This document shows, in pieces, positions 1 to 6,733 of a stretch of DNA of 13,441 nucleotides. Location: assembly GCA_017452305.1 (NCBI GenBank), contig JAFTMQ010000175.1, forward strand, positions 1 to 13,441. The letters run 5' to 3'. The notes under the pieces were generated by a model. It saw only the letters and a list, made by a program, of their open reading frames with translations, was not told where the DNA came from and ran no database searches. The first letter of the stretch is position 1. Each line of letters starts with the position of its first letter. Position numbers and translations under genes: made by a program. The stretch is from Clostridia bacterium. GTDB lineage: Bacteria > Bacillota > Clostridia > Christensenellales > Borkfalkiaceae.

Positions 1-1
1 G

Positions 2-952
2 CGGTTGGGCATTATTTTGACGGCGGACGATCGGGGCAGAGTGTACCCTGCAAGCCGCCAAGCCTCATCCCTCACCGACGGACTGCGCTTTTATATCCAA
101 CACAAGGGGATAAAGACGAACACGGGCAGTCTTGTTACGGGCATTGAAAAGAGGAAGGACGGATTTTCCATTCGATATAAAACGGAAGGTAACCAAAATA
201 GCCGCTACGACAACGCCGATTTCGTGATTTTATGCGCGGGTGGCAACGCGGCGAAAAATTTTGGCACGGACGGCTCGGGCTATGCCTTGGCAAAGGCGTT
301 TGGGCACACCCTCACCCCGATATATCCGTCCCTCGTCCAACTCAAAACGGACGTGACGAATATCAAGGGCTTGAAAGGTATTCGCGTCAACAACGCAAAA
401 TTGACGGCAAAAACTTCGCAAGGCGAGGTGCGCGTGCAAGGGGATATCATCTTCACGGAATACGGTATTTCGGGCGACGCGGTTTTCCGCTTGACACCCT
501 TTATCGCAGGCGCGCATTTAGAGGGGACTCCCCTCACGATAGACTTCTTGCCCGACTTGGACGAAGCCGCCATTCGCGAGCACATCTCGCGTAAAGGAAC
601 GGAATACGCCATCGGCGCGTCCGAACAGCTTTTCGGTATCGTCAACAACCAGCTTGGCAGAATGATTATGCGCCTTGCAAACAACGCTTGCGACAAGGCG
701 GCGGCGCTTGTTAAGGCATTCCCTCTGCGCGTTGCGGGCAGCTTGGGCTTTGATTACGCACAAGTCACCAAAGGGGGAATTCCCCTTTCGGAAACGGACG
801 AAAATTTGCAAAGCCGCTTGGTGGAAGGCTTGTATTTCGCCGGCGAGATTTTAGACGTAGACGGCGAGTGCGGTGGTTATAATTTGCAATGGGCGTACTC
901 GTCCGCGCAGGTGGTTGCAAACGCCGTTTGCAACAAGATAAATTGTAAATGA
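2..952 (+). CDS. HI0933/BaiN-type FAD-dependent oxidoreductase, C-terminal part (5' end outside window)
   Basis: This is a cytoplasmic flavoprotein of the HI0933-like family (often annotated 'aminoacetone oxidase family' or BaiN-like); its physiological substrate is generally unknown. The frame is open to the window edge, and the TTG at 5 reads as an internal Leu of the family motif around 'GRVYPAS', so roughly the first 100 residues (with the N-terminal FAD-binding GxGxxG) are missing. What remains shows the mid-protein 'FVILCAGG' strand and the typical C-terminal FAD-binding signature 'GLYFAGEILDVDGECGGYN' followed by 'LQWAYSSA'. The gene ends in TGA inside the possible ATG start of the next flavoprotein gene, which suggests co-transcription and translational coupling. 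Family assignment is firm; the function of this member is not. Confidence 0.9.
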   Translation, partial: RLGIILTADDRGRVYPASRQASSLTDGLRFYIQHKGIKTNTGSLVTGIEKRKDGFSIRYKTEGNQNSRYDNADFVILCAGGNAAKNFGTDGSGYALAKAFGHTLTPIYPSLVQLKTDVTNIKGLKGIRVNNAKLTAKTSQGEVRVQGDIIFTEYGISGDAVFRLTPFIAGAHLEGTPLTIDFLPDLDEAAIREHISRKGTEYAIGASEQLFGIVNNQLGRMIMRLANNACDKAAALVKAFPLRVAGSLGFDYAQVTKGGIPLSETDENLQSRLVEGLYFAGEILDVDGECGGYNLQWAYSSAQVVANAVCNKINCK

Positions 953-963
953 CGGGGGCAGGT

Positions 964-2565
964 ATGCGTTTACTCACGATTTCCGACGTAAAATTACCCG
1001 TCGGCACAGACGAAAAACAGCTTCTTGCCATCGCGCGGAAAAGGCTCGGCGCAACCCCTGCGCATTTTGCCATCAAGAAGAAATCCTTGGACGCGCGCGA
1101 TAAAAACAATATCCGCTATATCTACACGATAGAATGCGCCGACGCGCCCCAACCCAAACCGCAATTTTCCTACGCACAGCTGCCCAAAGCCAAACAGCCC
1201 AAGGAAAAGGTGCTTATCGTTGGCGGCGGCCCTGCGGGTTTGTTTTGCGCCATTCGCTTAATTGCTCGTGGCATACAGCCCATTCTTATCGAACGCGGCG
1301 GAAGCGTCGAGGAGCGCGAGAAAAAAATCAACGCCTTTTTCACCACCAAGCTTTTGGATACGCAGACGAATATCCAATTCGGCGAAGGGGGTGCAGGTAC
1401 GTTTTCGGACGGAAAGCTCAACACCCAAACGCACAGCCCGCTCAATAAAGAGGTGCTTGCCACCTTCGTCCGCTTTGGCGCGCCCGAAGAAATTTTGTAT
1501 TTATCCAAGCCGCATATCGGCAGTGACAATTTGAAAAAGGTTGTCAAAAATATGCGCGAATATATCTTAGCGAACGGCGGCGAGGTACGGTTTAACACCC
1601 GCTTGGACGATATTATCGTGCAGGACGGAAAACTCACCCACGCCGTTATTTGCAAACTCAACGCGTACACGGTAGGGGGGAACGGCGAAAAAGTTTCGTC
1701 AAACCCCGAAAAAATTCCCGTTTCCGCGCTTATTCTCGCCATTGGGCACAGCGCGAGGGATACCTTTGAGAAATTGCTTAATAAAGGGGTGGCGATGCAC
1801 GCCAAAAACTTTGCCGTCGGCGTGCGTATCGAGCATTTGCAAAGCAAAATCGGTATGGCGCAATACGGAAAGGCTTATACGCAGTTACCCCCTGCCGATT
1901 ATAAGCTGGTTTCTCACGCAAAGGATAGGGCGGCGTTTACTTTTTGTATGTGCCCGGGCGGTTACGTCATGCCCTCGGCAAGTGAAGAGGGCGGCGTGGT
2001 CACCAACGGCATGAGCAACTATGCCCGCGACGGCGAAAATGCCAACAGCGCGCTCATCGTGCAGGTTACGCAAGCCGATTTTGGCACGGACGCACCACTT
2101 GGCGGTGTGGAATTTCAACGCAAATTAGAGCGCGCGGCTTACCGTGCGGGTGGGGAAAGCTATGCGGCGCCCGCCCAACTTGTCGGCGATTTTATGCAAA
2201 ACAGAACAAGCACCCGCTTTGGCGAGGTGCAACCTACCTACGCGGCGGGTACGGCGTTTGCCAACCTGCACGAGGTTCTTCCGCAAGCGGTGACGGAAAC
2301 CCTGCAATTTGCCTTGACGGACATGGACAAAAAACTTCGAGGCTTCGCGGCGAGCGAGGCGATTTTGACGGCGGTGGAAAGTAGAACAAGCTCCCCCGTC
2401 CGTATCGAGCGGGACGAAAGCTTGCAGTCGGTTACCGTCAAGGGCTTGTATCCCTGCGGCGAGGGTGCGGGCTACGCGGGCGGTATCACGTCCTCGGCGG
2501 CGGATGGATTGCGCGTTGCGGAAGCTCTCTTCACACACTTGGGCGGAAAGGACGATAGTAATTAA
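964..2565 (+). CDS. COG2509-type FAD-dependent dehydrogenase
   Basis: This is an uncharacterised NAD(P)/FAD-dependent oxidoreductase of the COG2509 family, probably cytoplasmic, about 533 residues and full length. The dinucleotide-binding motif 'VLIVGGGPAGLFCA' lies near residue 85, preceded by the short N-terminal domain typical of this family. The family signature 'QFGEGGAGTFSDGKL' follows, then 'ALILAIGHSARDTF', and the C-terminal FAD contact region 'GLYPCGEGAGYAGGI'. Two starts are possible. ATG 949 overlaps the upstream stop (ATGA) but has no clear Shine-Dalgarno. ATG 964 has GGGGG five bases upstream and gives an N-terminus ('MRLLTISDVKLP') that fits the family, so I prefer 964. It sits directly behind another flavoprotein and is probably in one operon with it. 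Substrate is unknown. Confidence 0.92.
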   Translation: MRLLTISDVKLPVGTDEKQLLAIARKRLGATPAHFAIKKKSLDARDKNNIRYIYTIECADAPQPKPQFSYAQLPKAKQPKEKVLIVGGGPAGLFCAIRLIARGIQPILIERGGSVEEREKKINAFFTTKLLDTQTNIQFGEGGAGTFSDGKLNTQTHSPLNKEVLATFVRFGAPEEILYLSKPHIGSDNLKKVVKNMREYILANGGEVRFNTRLDDIIVQDGKLTHAVICKLNAYTVGGNGEKVSSNPEKIPVSALILAIGHSARDTFEKLLNKGVAMHAKNFAVGVRIEHLQSKIGMAQYGKAYTQLPPADYKLVSHAKDRAAFTFCMCPGGYVMPSASEEGGVVTNGMSNYARDGENANSALIVQVTQADFGTDAPLGGVEFQRKLERAAYRAGGESYAAPAQLVGDFMQNRTSTRFGEVQPTYAAGTAFANLHEVLPQAVTETLQFALTDMDKKLRGFAASEAILTAVESRTSSPVRIERDESLQSVTVKGLYPCGEGAGYAGGITSSAADGLRVAEALFTHLGGKDDSN

Positions 2566-2579
2566 CACTTTTTGTTAAT
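2561..2579 (+). terminator. weak AT-rich hairpin at the stop codon of the COG2509 gene
   Basis: ATTAACA (2561-2567) and TGTTAAT (2573-2579) form a perfect 7-bp stem with a five-base loop, followed by a T-rich run. The stem is AT-only and overlaps the TAA stop, so it would be a poor terminator on its own. Confidence 0.25.
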
Positions 2580-2588
2580 TTCTATAAT

Positions 2589-2632
2589 ATTCACCAAATT
2601 ATCACATAGTTTTCACAATACTATCACAAAAC
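2589..2632. repeat. four tandem 11-bp units with TCAC core (helically phased)
   Basis: Units begin at 2589, 2600, 2611 and 2622: ATTCACCAAAT, TATCACATAGT, TTTCACAATAC, TATCACAAAAC. The core TCAC recurs exactly every 11 bases (2591, 2602, 2613, 2624), so each copy would face the same side of the helix. Read on the minus strand the core is GTGA/TTGTGA. No gene overlaps it. It could be an array of protein-binding sites. It resembles DnaA boxes lacking one base (TTATCACA versus TTATCCACA), but that match is imperfect. Confidence 0.55.
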
Positions 2633-2748
2633 GAAACTAAAATAAAAGGTGCGAAAGAAGAAAAGAGCTTTTGTGTAAGGTGGATAATCCGCTTACGATA
2701 GGCGGCAAAGGGAAGAGCGGGAAAGTTTTTCCTATTGCGGAAAGCGGG

Positions 2749-2777
2749 TTGTTACGATAATGAAAACCGACTATACT
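2749..2777 (+). promoter_or_regulatory. sigma-A-like promoter upstream of the 2807-2845 terminator
   Basis: TTGTTA (2749-2754), a spacer of exactly 17 bases, then TATACT (2772-2777). The predicted start is near 2784. No protein-coding gene follows on this strand before the terminator at 2807-2845, so any product would be a short RNA. Confidence 0.45.
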
Positions 2778-2783
2778 AACTTT

Positions 2784-2845
2784 TTTCATATTCTCTCACT
2801 AAATGGTATGCGGCACGCGTTTTTCGCGTGCCGCATATCGTTTTT
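2784..2845 (+). ncRNA. candidate ~60-nt small RNA (promoter-to-terminator unit)
   Basis: Between the promoter at 2749-2777 and the U-tract ending near 2845 lie only about 23 bases of unpaired leader and a strong hairpin. The leader is pyrimidine-rich ('CTTTTTTCATATTCTCTCAC'), as is common for antisense-acting seed regions. There is no ORF with a ribosome-binding site. This is inference from signals alone; the hairpin may equally be a plain terminator for read-through from the upstream flavoprotein genes. Confidence 0.3.
2807..2845 (+). terminator. strong rho-independent terminator
   Basis: TATGCGGCACGCG (2807-2819) and CGCGTGCCGCATA (2825-2837) form a perfect 13-bp GC-rich stem with a TTTTT loop. 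TCGTTTTT follows on the + strand. On the minus strand no U-tract follows the stem, so the orientation is +. It lies between convergent genes and would also block transcription into the peptidase gene. Confidence 0.85.
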
Positions 2846-2860
2846 ATAAGTGTTTCATCG

Positions 2861-4417
2861 TTATTTACACGTTTTCGTGATAGAGCAAAGCTTGATTTTT
2901 TTGCTTTCTTCCACGGGCGCGGGTTGTGCGTCCACGTATCTATGGGTGATAATAGCCACGCGCGTCGTTTCTTCCGCAGGCGCGGGGGTAGCTTCTTCGC
3001 TTGCGCATTCCGCAGGACATTCCGCGCACGTATCGCAAGTAGGGCATACGGACGCAACCTTTTGCGTTTGGCTCGCAACTTCGCTTGCCGTCGCGCCCAC
3101 GCAAACCGCCTTGATTGCCTTGTAATAAATCTCGCTCATACGTTCAATTTGCGCAAAGGTAACGTATTCGTTGGCTTGGTGAATGGTCGCCTCATCGCCC
3201 ATCATTTCGGGACCGAACGCACAGCCGCACTTCAACGCTCTTGCGTACGTGCCGCCGCCAATTGCGATAGGCGTTGCGCTGTCGCCCGTCACCTCGTTAT
3301 ATACGGCGGTCAAGGTAGAAATCAATTCGCCGTTGGGGTCATTGTAAAGGGGTGCTTGATAATTTTCAATCACGTATTCTAAGCCGAAACTATCCAACTT
3401 CGCCGTCACCGCTTCCAAGGGGAGGGTAGCAGGGAAACGAATGTCCGTCGTAATCTTCAACACGCCGTTTTTAAATTCCGCAACGTCGGGGGATATCGTC
3501 AACTTGCCCGTCTCGTCTTCAAGCGTCTTCAAGCCTGCAACATCGTCGAATAAGCATTCGTAAACGCGTTGAATTTCCGCGTTGTTTTGGGAAAGGAAGC
3601 GGAGCAAGGCTTGCAAAGCGTTTGCGCCCATTTGCGGCGTAGAGCCGTGCGCCGACTTGCCTTCTACGCGCAAAATATTCGTCGTGTTATCGTAGGAAAG
3701 ACGGGTGCCGGCTATGGGATTTTCATATCCAACCAATCCTTCGGCGGTCTTTCTCGTCAAAATTGCAGTGGCGTTGTCGCACACCATATTCACCCTTTCA
3801 CCTGCGTTCAACGCGGACATGGGTGCCTCGTTGATAGGACAAAGCACGGAAAAATGCAAAATACCCTTTTCGGCGTAGATTACGGGGAAGTCCGCGTCGG
3901 GCGTAAAACCTTCCTCGGGCATTTGCGCGACCTTGTTGTAATGCTCGATGCACTTCCAACCCGCTTCCTCGTTGCAGCCGACGATAAGCTTAATTTTTCT
4001 CGACGGCGTAATGCCCTCGTCTTTCAAAGCTTTTAATGCGTACAGACAAACGATAGCGGGCGTTTTGTCATCCATCGTACCTCTGCCCCAAATCTTTTTA
4101 CCGCCCACACCGCCGTCGGACACGTCGTCGTTGATGACGCCGCCAAAGGGGGGATATTTCCAACCGCTCCCTGCGGGCACAACGTCCAAGTGCGCCAAAA
4201 TAGCAAATTCCTTGCCCTCGCCAAAAACCACTTCACCAACGTAGTTGTCATAGTTGTGCGCTTCAAAGCCCATGTTTGCGGCAAGGTCTAAAAAGAATTG
4301 CAAGCAGTCCGCCGCTTCTTTGCCAAACGGACAACCCTCAACCGCCTCTTTCAAAGAGGAGTCAAACTTGATAATTTCCACGGTGGAAGCTACGATATCG
4401 TTGAAATATTTTTCCAT
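2861..4417 (-). CDS. M20 family dipeptidase (PepV/Sapep type) with Cys-rich C-terminal tail
   Basis: This is a cytoplasmic di-zinc metallopeptidase that hydrolyses dipeptides, probably in peptide nutrition. Start: ATG 4417 is preceded by GGAG six bases upstream, giving 518 residues; ATG 4435 (+6 residues) has no good Shine-Dalgarno. Zinc and catalytic residues are in family order: H76 and D78 in 'AILAHLDVV', D116 in 'GRGTMDDKTP', E150/E151 in 'GCNEEAGW', an Asp in 'TPDADFP', and H413 in 'TIHQANEYV'. The lid-domain motif 'GKSAHGSTP' is near 257. The ordinary PepV fold should end around residue 438. About 80 further residues follow: a linker, five Cys at 458, 461, 464, 467 and 471, an acidic Ala/Pro/Glu-rich segment, and Cys 511 and 517 near the end. 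The gene is divergent from radC and has its own promoter. Family assignment is firm; the tail is unexplained. Confidence 0.93.
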   Translation of the reverse strand: MEKYFNDIVASTVEIIKFDSSLKEAVEGCPFGKEAADCLQFFLDLAANMGFEAHNYDNYVGEVVFGEGKEFAILAHLDVVPAGSGWKYPPFGGVINDDVSDGGVGGKKIWGRGTMDDKTPAIVCLYALKALKDEGITPSRKIKLIVGCNEEAGWKCIEHYNKVAQMPEEGFTPDADFPVIYAEKGILHFSVLCPINEAPMSALNAGERVNMVCDNATAILTRKTAEGLVGYENPIAGTRLSYDNTTNILRVEGKSAHGSTPQMGANALQALLRFLSQNNAEIQRVYECLFDDVAGLKTLEDETGKLTISPDVAEFKNGVLKITTDIRFPATLPLEAVTAKLDSFGLEYVIENYQAPLYNDPNGELISTLTAVYNEVTGDSATPIAIGGGTYARALKCGCAFGPEMMGDEATIHQANEYVTFAQIERMSEIYYKAIKAVCVGATASEVASQTQKVASVCPTCDTCAECPAECASEEATPAPAEETTRVAIITHRYVDAQPAPVEESKKIKLCSITKTCK

Positions 4418-4445
4418 ACCAATCTCCATACGCATAAATTCCGTC

Positions 4446-4465
4446 GCTTTGGTAAATCCAAAAGC
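4446..4465 (-). promoter_or_regulatory. small hairpin in the peptidase 5' UTR
   Basis: On the minus strand GCTTTTGG and CCAAAGC flank an ATTTA loop, forming a seven-pair stem with one bulged U about 28 bases upstream of ATG 4417. It lies inside the leader predicted from the promoter at 4481-4509. No known regulatory RNA is recognised. Confidence 0.3.
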
Positions 4466-4480
4466 ATGGTTACACTATAT

Positions 4481-4509
4481 ATTATACACATTTTTTGCGG
4501 TTAGGTAAA
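4481..4509 (-). promoter_or_regulatory. sigma-A promoter for the M20 peptidase
   Basis: On the minus strand TTTACC (4509-4504), a 17-base spacer, then TATAAT (4486-4481). The predicted start near 4474 leaves a leader of about 57 bases before ATG 4417. Confidence 0.6.
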
Positions 4510-4526
4510 CAAAATAAGGGGGTATG

Positions 4527-4549
4527 TGTAAAAAAATAATTTTTTTACA
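4527..4549. promoter_or_regulatory. perfect AT-rich palindrome / UP element between divergent promoters
   Basis: TGTAAAAAAA (4527-4536), TAA, TTTTTTTACA (4540-4549) is a perfect 10-bp inverted repeat. It sits immediately upstream of the radC -35 box, where an UP element would lie, and also upstream of the divergent peptidase -35 box. The A-tract/T-tract composition suits RNA polymerase alpha-subunit binding, while the symmetric TGTAA/TTACA ends suit a dimeric regulator. Which of the two applies cannot be decided from sequence. Confidence 0.5.
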
Positions 4550-4558
4550 AGCGCCGCT

Positions 4559-4587
4559 TTGACATTTTAATAAAAGTATGCTACAAT
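4559..4587 (+). promoter_or_regulatory. strong sigma-A promoter for the radC operon
   Basis: A consensus TTGACA (4559-4564), a spacer of exactly 17 bases, and TACAAT (4582-4587, five of six consensus). The predicted start near 4594 leaves a leader of about 67 bases before ATG 4661. Confidence 0.8.
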
Positions 4588-4660
4588 TATCGGGATATAT
4601 GTGTTCTATAAAAACGGAAACGCGCTATTTAGCGCCGCAACAAAGGAAGAAAGAGAGATT

Positions 4661-5425
4661 ATGAACGAACAGCAAACTACGGACAAAGAGAAAAAGACGT
4701 CGCCTGCGGGGCATCGCGCTCGTATATTTAAAAAAGCGAAAAACGAACAGCTTTGCGACAGCGAGCTTTTGGAGCTCTTGCTCTTTTACGCCGTCCCCCG
4801 TCGCGACACCCGTGACGTAGCGCACGATTTGCTTTCGAGGTACGGCTCGCTCCGCGCCGTGCTTCAAGCCGGCCCTACCGCCCTTGCCGAGACGAAGGGG
4901 GTGGGGGAAAACGTCATCGCCTTTTTTTCGGCGTTGAACGAGCTTTGCAACCGTTGCCGCGAGGATTTTGCGCCGACACCCTTGATGACCAAGCCCAAAT
5001 ACGATGAGTTTTGGAAGTACCTCGACGGCATTTACGCGACCGTCGATTACGAGGTCGTGGACGCGTACTTTCTCGATTCCGAGTCGCGCATTTACAGCAG
5101 TTGCCGTTTGGCAAGAGGGGACGAGTGCAGCGTGCAGTTCCATCCGCCCACACTCTCGAAAATTCTTGTCGAAACGCCGCCTGCGGGGCTCGTGCTCGTG
5201 CATAACCATCCGCAAAGCGCGGCAAAGCCGTCCGACGCGGACAAGGAAATGACGGAAAAGTGCCAAATTCTTTGCAGCTTGCATAACGTAATGTTCTGCG
5301 ACCACGTCATTTACGCCAAGGGGCATAGATTTAGCTACTACGATTCGGGCAATTTACAAAAAATTAGCAAGCATTATTCGATTGATAATATCGTCGGCGG
5401 AGGAAATACGCATGGCGGAAAATAA
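4661..5425 (+). CDS. radC: RadC family JAB/JAMM-domain protein
   Basis: This is a 254-residue RadC-like protein with a predicted JAMM metallo-isopeptidase fold. The family was once linked to DNA repair but its real role is unresolved. The N-terminal helix-hairpin-helix-like part runs through 'DSELLELLLFYAVPRRDTR' and 'LAETKGVGENV'. The C-terminal metal-site motif is 'VHNHPQSAAKPSDAD' (H181, H183, D194), then 'CDHVIYAKGHRFSYYDSG' as in other RadC proteins. A Ser replaces the usual Gly after HNHPx. I chose ATG 4661 because it has a purine-rich GAGAG upstream and matches the family N-terminus; the frame extends back to GTG 4601, only a few bases after the predicted transcription start. The last 14 bases overlap the next gene, so it is likely first in a five-gene operon with the two-component system. 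Confidence 0.93.
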   Translation: MNEQQTTDKEKKTSPAGHRARIFKKAKNEQLCDSELLELLLFYAVPRRDTRDVAHDLLSRYGSLRAVLQAGPTALAETKGVGENVIAFFSALNELCNRCREDFAPTPLMTKPKYDEFWKYLDGIYATVDYEVVDAYFLDSESRIYSSCRLARGDECSVQFHPPTLSKILVETPPAGLVLVHNHPQSAAKPSDADKEMTEKCQILCSLHNVMFCDHVIYAKGHRFSYYDSGNLQKISKHYSIDNIVGGGNTHGGK

Positions 5426-6731
5426 GCAAGAAGAAAACAAGATGGATAACGATACTTCAAAGCGTGTGGAACGCCGCGAGGAAAAGCCGATCCGCAACTA
5501 TTTCGTCCGCTTGTTCGGTAAAATCAATTTCAAAAACGAGGAGCAATTCCTCTACTTTGGCAAGTGGGTGGTGTTTATCGCCCTGCTCATTGTCGAAATT
5601 TTGATGATTTTACAGCACGTAGAGGATTTCAAGGCGGAAAAGGGTTGGATAAACGCCATTGTTTTAATTTCGCTTGTCGTGATTTTGACGGTATCGGAAG
5701 CCTTCCAGATTTTCGCCGTACACGGCAACGCGCGGTTTATCTTTTACGCCATAGACACCGTAATGGCGTGCGGCTGTCTATTCTTTGCCTACGGCATTTA
5801 TCCCTTGGTGCTGTATATCCTTATTTTGACGCAGTTTTATATCGGTGCGGAAAAATTCCGTTTTTCCGTCATCGTTTTTGGCGTGAGTATGCCCTTGTAC
5901 GCCGTTATTTACGGTATGCGCGGCGACATCACCAAAATCGGCAACGAGTTTTTGGACGTGCTGTGGTACGGGCTTGGCTCAATGATTACCATCACCTTCC
6001 ATTTTGTCGCCGTCCAAATCGCTTTGGCGTTTTACCGCCAATATTTGAAGCTCGACCAAACGGTGCGCGACCTCAACGAGAGTAAGCAAAAGCTACAAAA
6101 AGCCTACGAGGCGGTGGCGGAAGTTACGGCGTTGGAAGAAAGACAGCGTATCGCCAAGGAAATTCACGATACGGCGGGGCATTCGATCACCACCGTCATT
6201 ATGCAAACGGAAGCGGCAAAGCGCATCATTGACAGCAATCCCGAGGAAGCGAAAGCCAAGCTTGTCGCGGCGAATTTGCAAGCTAAGCATGCCTTGGAGG
6301 AGCTGCGCGACAGCGTGCATTTGCTTTCGGGCAGAGCGGAAAACCAAACCTTGCAAGCCGCCCTGCAAAATATCATCAACGAATCGACGGACGGCACGGG
6401 CATTATCATTCGCTCGTCCATCGAAAACGTCCGTGTTTCCGCCAAAAAATACCGCTTTATTTGCAACAGCTTAAAAGAGGGGATTTCCAACGGTTTGCGC
6501 CACGGCGGCGCGACGGCGTTTTGGTTCGAGCTGTCGGTGGATAAGGAAATTTCCTTCCTGCTTTCGGATAACGGCGGGGGCATGTACGAGGCGAACCTCA
6601 AAAAAGGCTTTGGCTTATCGACAATGCAGGACCGCGCAAAGGCGTTGGGCGGCAACGTGGAATTTAAAACGGAAGAGGGTGAGGGCTTTGAAATTCACCT
6701 TACGCTACCCTTAGACAAGGAGGAAGATTAA
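5412..6731 (+). CDS. sensor histidine kinase, NarL/DesK/LiaS-type (HisKA_3)
   Basis: This is a membrane sensor kinase that autophosphorylates on His and passes phosphate to the adjacent response regulator. It has 439 residues: a charged cytoplasmic N-terminus, about six membrane segments between residues 50 and 208 with very short loops (so sensing is probably within the membrane or at short loops), a coiled-coil-like linker (215-240), and the H-box 'ALEERQRIAKEIHDTAGHS' with H252. The HATPase domain follows: N-box 'LKEGISNGLRHGG' (354-366), 'LSDNGGG' (384-390) and 'GFGLSTMQDRAKALGG' (399-414). ATG 5412 has GGAGG nine bases upstream; a longer frame to 5382 lacks support. It overlaps radC by 14 bases and is followed two bases later by the regulator gene. 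The signal is not deducible; the membrane layout resembles envelope-stress or membrane-fluidity sensors. Confidence 0.94.
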   Translation: MAENKQEENKMDNDTSKRVERREEKPIRNYFVRLFGKINFKNEEQFLYFGKWVVFIALLIVEILMILQHVEDFKAEKGWINAIVLISLVVILTVSEAFQIFAVHGNARFIFYAIDTVMACGCLFFAYGIYPLVLYILILTQFYIGAEKFRFSVIVFGVSMPLYAVIYGMRGDITKIGNEFLDVLWYGLGSMITITFHFVAVQIALAFYRQYLKLDQTVRDLNESKQKLQKAYEAVAEVTALEERQRIAKEIHDTAGHSITTVIMQTEAAKRIIDSNPEEAKAKLVAANLQAKHALEELRDSVHLLSGRAENQTLQAALQNIINESTDGTGIIIRSSIENVRVSAKKYRFICNSLKEGISNGLRHGGATAFWFELSVDKEISFLLSDNGGGMYEANLKKGFGLSTMQDRAKALGGNVEFKTEEGEGFEIHLTLPLDKEED

Positions 6732-6733
6732 AC

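Noticed and set aside
1170..1847. 225-codon open frame on the minus strand opposite the COG2509 gene
   Set aside because: It lies entirely within a well-supported flavoprotein gene on the other strand. Its translation has no recognisable motif and a composition typical of a shadow frame.
2572..2588. Promoter TTGTTA ... TATAAT
   Set aside because: The two hexamers are separated by only about five bases, far from the 16-18 needed, and no -35 box sits at the correct distance from this TATAAT.
2589..2632. DnaA-box cluster or replication origin
   Set aside because: The units are TTATCACA-like, one base short of the TTATCCACA box. There is no dnaA/dnaN neighbour and no other origin feature.
2566..2806. 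Known riboswitch or other recognised structured RNA in the 2566-2806 spacer
   Set aside because: Short inverted segments exist (such as GTAAG/CTTAC near 2675-2697), but no conserved riboswitch core was recognised and no gene lies downstream on that strand.
2828..3382. 184-codon plus-strand frame opposite the peptidase C-terminus
   Set aside because: It starts inside the terminator region without a ribosome-binding site and is antisense to the M20 gene.
4601..4660. Upstream GTG start extending RadC by 20 residues
   Set aside because: The GTG is only about seven bases from the predicted transcription start, has no Shine-Dalgarno, and the added residues are not part of the family; ATG 4661 fits better.
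4625..5326. 233-codon minus-strand frame opposite radC
   Set aside because: It is antisense to clear RadC motifs. The Arg/Val-rich translation has no domain, and the frame would run through the radC promoter-proximal region.
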